From contig NZ_JAPDFL010000001.1 in assembly GCF_025949695.1 (NCBI RefSeq), positions 2,545,501-2,609,500 of the forward strand: a DNA stretch of 64,000 bases, read 5' to 3'. The stretch is from Pararhodobacter zhoushanensis. GTDB taxonomy: Bacteria > Pseudomonadota > Alphaproteobacteria > Rhodobacterales > Rhodobacteraceae. Positions 60,665 through 64,000 of the stretch are shown piece after piece. Under the pieces are notes generated by a model, which was not told the origin of the DNA, made no database searches, and was given only the letters and a program-made list of their open reading frames with translations. Position 1 is the stretch's first letter. Every line of letters begins with the position of its first letter. The translations under genes and the position numbers were made by a program.

Positions 60665-61441
60665 ATGGCAGATCTCTTTGACCTGACGGGAAAGATTGCT
60701 CTGGTGACCGGTGCCACCGGCGGGCTTGGAGCGGCGCTGGTTGACGCGCTGTCGCAGGCGGGTGCCCATGTGGTGATCTCGGATCTCGACCCGGAGCGCT
60801 GCGCGAGCGCGGCCGAGGCCCTGCGTCAGCGGGGCGGGTCGGCCACCGCCCTTGCCGCCGATATGGCATTGGCGGACAGCCGTGCGGCTTTGGTTACGGC
60901 GCTTGACCGTGCGGGCCTGCGCCCCGATGTGCTGGTCTGTAACGCGGGCCTGCAAGGGCCTGCCGGGCCCATCGCTGCGGTGACCGATGCTGAGGTGGAT
61001 GCGGTGTTCGAGGTCAATCTGCGCGCCGCGATGGATCTGACCGCGCGGCTGATCCCGACCATGGCCGAACGCGGCGGCGGCAGTGTGGTGCTGATGGCCT
61101 CGATCGCCGGGCTGCGCGGCAACAAGGCGATCGGGCTTTATGGTCTGTCCAAGGCCGCACTGGCCCAGCTCGCGCGCAATCTGGCGGTGGAGTGGGGGCC
61201 GTCGAACGTGCGTGTCAACGCCGTGGCCCCCGGCCTGATCCACACGCCCTTCGCGGAAACGCTGATGGAGAACGCGGCCTTCATGGAGCGTCGGCTGGGC
61301 CTGACACCGTTGCGCCGCGTGGGTGAGCCGGACGAGATCGCCGGGGTCGTCGTGATGCTTGCCAGCCGGGCGGGCGGGTTCATCACCGGGCAAACGCTGG
61401 TGGTCGATGGCGGCACAACCCTGTCGGACGGAAGTCTGTGA
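60665..61441 (+). CDS. Short-chain dehydrogenase/reductase
   Basis: 258 residues. VTGATGGLGAALVDALS, NAGLQGPAGPI, LMASIAGLRGN with catalytic Ser, YGLSKAALAQLARNLA (Tyr/Lys), and VVDGGTTLSDG at the C-terminus: a classical NAD(P)-dependent SDR, of the type common in sugar-acid or polyol oxidation. It is 6 bp after the cupin gene and TGATG-coupled to the DenD-like gene. Confidence 0.82.
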   Translation: MADLFDLTGKIALVTGATGGLGAALVDALSQAGAHVVISDLDPERCASAAEALRQRGGSATALAADMALADSRAALVTALDRAGLRPDVLVCNAGLQGPAGPIAAVTDAEVDAVFEVNLRAAMDLTARLIPTMAERGGGSVVLMASIAGLRGNKAIGLYGLSKAALAQLARNLAVEWGPSNVRVNAVAPGLIHTPFAETLMENAAFMERRLGLTPLRRVGEPDEIAGVVVMLASRAGGFITGQTLVVDGGTTLSDGSL

Positions 61442-62340
61442 TGCGGGTGCTGATTACCGGCGCGGGCGGGTTCATCGGGCAGGCTCTGGCGCAGGCGGTG
61501 GCGGACCGCCGCCCGGATCTGTCGCAGCTGGTGCTCACCGATCAACACATCACCGAGGGTCCGCAGGGGGCAGCGCTGCAACCGGGGGATCTGACCGATC
61601 CGGGGTTCGTGGATGCGCTTCTGGCACCCGGATTCGATCTGGTGTTCCACCTCGCCAGCCTGCCCGGTGCCAGGGCCGAAGGCGCGCCTGACCTCGGCCA
61701 CCGTATCAATCTGCTGGCCCCGATTGCGCTGGCGCGCGGGGTCGCGCAGCGCAGACCCGGCGCGCGCTTCGTCTTTGCCTCGTCGATTGCGGTCTACGGC
61801 GCCTTGCGCGAAACGGTGGCGCCCGCCACACCCTGCGAGCCCGCGCTGAGCTATGGTGCGCACAAGCGCATGACCGAGGTGCTGCTGGCGGATCTCACCC
61901 GGCGAGGCGATCTGAACGCGGTCAGTCTGCGGTTGCCGGGCGTCGTCGCCCGGCCTGCGACCGAGACCGGCCATGGCTCGGCTTTCATGAGCCTGCTGTT
62001 CCACAAGATTGCCGCAGGGCAGGGGTATGACTGCCCTGTGCCAGACACTGCCCGCTGCTGGTGGCTGTCACGCCCGGCCTGTGTCGACGCGTTCCTGCAC
62101 GCCAGCACGCTGGACGGGGATGCGGTGATCCAGCCGCCGGTGTTGCACCTGACCACCGGCGCGGTCGCGCAGGCGGTGGCCGAGGTGACGGGGCAGACCA
62201 GCCGCGTTATCTGGGGCGATGACGCCCGGCTGACCGGGCTGTTCGGTGCCCTGCCTGATCTCGATGCGTCCCCCGCGCTCAACGCCGGGTTTCGCGCGGA
62301 TGCCGATGCCCGCGCGCTGGTGCGCAACGCGCTGGCCTGA
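61441..62340 (+). CDS. NAD-dependent epimerase/dehydratase, DenD-like
   Basis: 299 residues from ATG 61441 (GTG 61438 is also possible). It has the extended-SDR motif TGAGGFIGQALAQ, VFHLASLPGARAEG, SSIAVYGALRE (Ser) and YGAHKRMTEVLL (Tyr/Lys), and a C-terminal half typical of D-erythronate 2-dehydrogenase (DenD). DenD makes 2-keto-D-erythronate, normally passed to OtnK/OtnC kinases-aldolases, none of which are visible here. Last gene of the operon; the stop is 4 bp from the convergent lipoprotein. Confidence 0.75.
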   Translation: MRVLITGAGGFIGQALAQAVADRRPDLSQLVLTDQHITEGPQGAALQPGDLTDPGFVDALLAPGFDLVFHLASLPGARAEGAPDLGHRINLLAPIALARGVAQRRPGARFVFASSIAVYGALRETVAPATPCEPALSYGAHKRMTEVLLADLTRRGDLNAVSLRLPGVVARPATETGHGSAFMSLLFHKIAAGQGYDCPVPDTARCWWLSRPACVDAFLHASTLDGDAVIQPPVLHLTTGAVAQAVAEVTGQTSRVIWGDDARLTGLFGALPDLDASPALNAGFRADADARALVRNALA

Positions 62341-62344
62341 GGGC

Positions 62345-62980
62345 TCAGTTCACGCGAACGGCGGTCATCGCCCAGGGCGCGAAGTCGCGCATCACCTGCG
62401 CCACGGCGGCATCGAAGGCGTCCACCAGCACCGGCGTGTCGCTCGATGCGGCGGGCACGCTGGCGGTAAACGTCCGCGAGGCGACGATGCCCAGATCGCG
62501 TTCGCGCACGATGCGGGCGATCAGGCGGACCTCAACGGTGGCGCTGTTGGCATCGGGGGCCAGATCAGCCTGAAAATCCACCAGTTCGCTGACGATGGCG
62601 AAATCGCCGCTGGCACCCAAGGGCCGCCGACCGACGTAACGCAGCCCCTGCGTGGCATCCAGCGTCCGCAGCATCAGCGTTTGTACCATCACCGGCGTCG
62701 GCTCGCTCCAGCGCACATCGGGTAGGTATTGCGCCTGCAAGGGGCTGGGGCGCACCATGATCCGGTCGGTGGCCAGCGCGCCGCCCGAGGTCGGCAGCTC
62801 GATCACCACATCGCGTTGCAGCGCCCGTCCGGTTGCGACCGGCAGATCGGCAGGCACGCGCAGTTCATAGACGTCCAGCGCCGCCGTGGCACCGTTGATC
62901 GCGGATATCGCCCCGCAGCCCGAGAGCAGGGGCAGGCAGACAGCCAGCAGAACTGTCCTGATGGAAGAGGCATAGGTCAT
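62345..62980 (-). CDS. PqiC/ABC-transport auxiliary lipoprotein
   Basis: 211 residues with a lipobox (LLSGCGAIS, Cys22) and the DUF330-type periplasmic domain: DVYELRVPADLPV, IELPTSGGALATDRIMVRPS, RTLDATQGLRYVGR and VRLIARIVRERDLG. PqiC-type lipoproteins attach to the outer membrane and pair with MCE proteins for lipid transport between membranes. It lies 7 bp after the MCE gene, as in other Rhodobacteraceae mce operons. Confidence 0.82.
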   Translation of the reverse strand: MTYASSIRTVLLAVCLPLLSGCGAISAINGATAALDVYELRVPADLPVATGRALQRDVVIELPTSGGALATDRIMVRPSPLQAQYLPDVRWSEPTPVMVQTLMLRTLDATQGLRYVGRRPLGASGDFAIVSELVDFQADLAPDANSATVEVRLIARIVRERDLGIVASRTFTASVPAASSDTPVLVDAFDAAVAQVMRDFAPWAMTAVRVN

Positions 62981-62987
62981 TCAAGTC

Positions 62988-64000
62988 TTACCTTCTGAAG
63001 GTCGGGACGTCCTGGTCCAGAAAGAACCGGGCCGGAGAGCGCGAGATCTGCTGCGTAAGCTGGTCGAGATTGTCTATCAGTTCGCGCGTCTCCTGGGCTA
63101 GACGCGTATAAAGCGGCAGGCCTGTCGTCGCAAACTCGCGCACACCGGGGGCCGAGGAATCCACAAGCCGCTGAACCTGCGCGAAGGTGTCCGCCGCCGA
63201 TTGTCCGGCTGCCCGCAGGTTGGCCGAAATCCCCGGCAGATCGGCTGAAACCTGACCGACAGCCTGATTGACCCCTTCCACCGTCGCGCGCAGCTCCGTC
63301 ATCAAGCCGTCGATATCCTCGTTCAGGAAACGGTCGGCGCCGGTGAAGGTGCTCTCGGCAGCGGCAAGGGTCCGCTCGCCCACGGCCAATGCGCTGTTGA
63401 TGGCGCTCAGGGTCTGGTTGGCATCGCTGAAGGTGGTGGTGATCTGCGTCAGCGTGGCGCGCGCATCGGTCACGACACCGCCGACTCCGTCCGCCGCTGT
63501 GGTCAGTGTGGTGCCCAGATCGGCAATCACCGTGCGGGCGTTTTCGACCGCGGCCTGAACATTGGCGATGGTTGCGGGCAATTGCGTCTGCGTCACGGCG
63601 TTGACCGAGCGGATGGTCTGCGTGGCCTCGGCCACCGCGACCCGCGTTTCCGCCAGAAGCGGCGCGGCGTCGCTTTCGATCAACCCGTCGATGCGCGTGG
63701 CGACATCGGTGACCGATCCCGCGGTTGTCTCCAGTCCGGTCATCAGCGCCTCGGCCCGGGTGAACAGCGCCTGAAGCTCTTCCAGCCGCGCGGTCGCCGT
63801 CTGGCCGGTGGTGTCGAAGGTGGTCATCAGCCTGTCGGCGTCAGCACTCAGCGTTGCAAGCTGGGTGTTCAGATCGACCAGGGTGCTGCGAACGGTGGTG
63901 GTGACCGGGGTCAGATCTTCGGTGATATAGCGCTCGGCCTCGGCGACGGCGGCTTCGATCGACACGACGGCAACGGTGCCGTTGTCCACCAGAACGGTCG
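62988..64000 (-). CDS. MCE/MlaD-family protein, C-terminal part (runs off the window)
   Basis: About 337 codons are visible; the frame is open beyond the right edge and the real start is outside. What remains is the long alpha-helical tail of a MlaD/MCE protein: heptad-rich stretches with many Thr/Ala (LTPVTTTVRSTLVDLNTQLA, SADADRLMTTFDTTGQTATA). It ends with RFFLDQDVPTFRR. This type of tail forms the hydrophobic tunnel of LetB/PqiB-like proteins. Partner of the PqiC-like lipoprotein. Confidence 0.75.
   Translation of the reverse strand, partial: TVLVDNGTVAVVSIEAAVAEAERYITEDLTPVTTTVRSTLVDLNTQLATLSADADRLMTTFDTTGQTATARLEELQALFTRAEALMTGLETTAGSVTDVATRIDGLIESDAAPLLAETRVAVAEATQTIRSVNAVTQTQLPATIANVQAAVENARTVIADLGTTLTTAADGVGGVVTDARATLTQITTTFSDANQTLSAINSALAVGERTLAAAESTFTGADRFLNEDIDGLMTELRATVEGVNQAVGQVSADLPGISANLRAAGQSAADTFAQVQRLVDSSAPGVREFATTGLPLYTRLAQETRELIDNLDQLTQQISRSPARFFLDQDVPTFRR

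Overview
The window is about 64 kb of GC-rich DNA with densely packed genes and many ATGA/TGATG stop-start overlaps. Gene content (a full C-P lyase phn locus with a DUF1045 gene, bdhA, bioY, parE, an MCE/PqiC-type pair) points to an alphaproteobacterium, most probably Rhodobacteraceae (Rhodobacter/Roseobacter type). This is inferred from gene content only; there is no rRNA or tRNA in the window.

Layout. 0-3 kb: the end of a glutathione S-transferase, an alpha/beta hydrolase and parE. 2.9-3.8 kb: a small AT-richer islet with one gene split by a frameshift, followed by palindromic intergenic repeats. 3.9-14.8 kb: mostly housekeeping and envelope genes (YccF, ABC-F ATPase, DedA, a GT-C-like membrane protein, an SDR, BioY, a PLP trans-sulfuration enzyme, a large secreted protein of unknown fold). 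15.0-16.2 kb: a frameshifted RCC1-repeat secreted protein. 16.2-20.1 kb: a three-gene, translationally coupled operon (HAD-UbiA, GtrA-DprE1, DprE2) that looks like a whole polyprenyl-phospho-arabinose pathway condensed by gene fusions. An IS5-family element (20.34-21.21 kb) lies just upstream of it.

21.7-36.4 kb is an accessory cell-surface / specialised-metabolism region. It has two sulfotransferases and a five-gene operon: a YPDV-repeat protein with an acyltransferase-like end, an acyl-CoA-dehydrogenase-like enzyme, an AMP-dependent ligase, a carrier protein that is frameshifted at its phosphopantetheine site, and a flavin-dependent halogenase-like enzyme. This gene set is the one used to make carrier-bound (halo)pyrroles in the PltF/PltE/PltL/PltA and Bmp systems. 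Next to it are a small operon ending in an RgpF-type rhamnan-synthesis protein and a giant two-domain glycosyltransferase.

36.7-44 kb: a pair of serine beta-lactamase-fold hydrolases, the first lacking the catalytic Ser and Lys; an MhqD/MhqO/pirin quinone-response-like operon with a divergent LysR regulator; and a small membrane protein. 44.2 kb: bdhA. 45-58.6 kb: a phosphonate locus, with phnGHIJKLN on the minus strand, phnM and a DUF1045 gene beyond it, phnF divergent, then a second phnM-like gene and an acetyltransferase plus phnE-phnE-phnD-phnC transporter set. 58.9-62.3 kb: a sugar-acid-type operon (MFS, cupin, SDR, DenD-like). 62.3-64 kb: a PqiC-like lipoprotein and the end of an MCE/MlaD protein that runs off the window.

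Three genes carry single-base frame disruptions (about 3180, 15800 and 23887). Whether these are programmed, phase-variable, true mutations or base-calling errors cannot be decided from this sequence alone.
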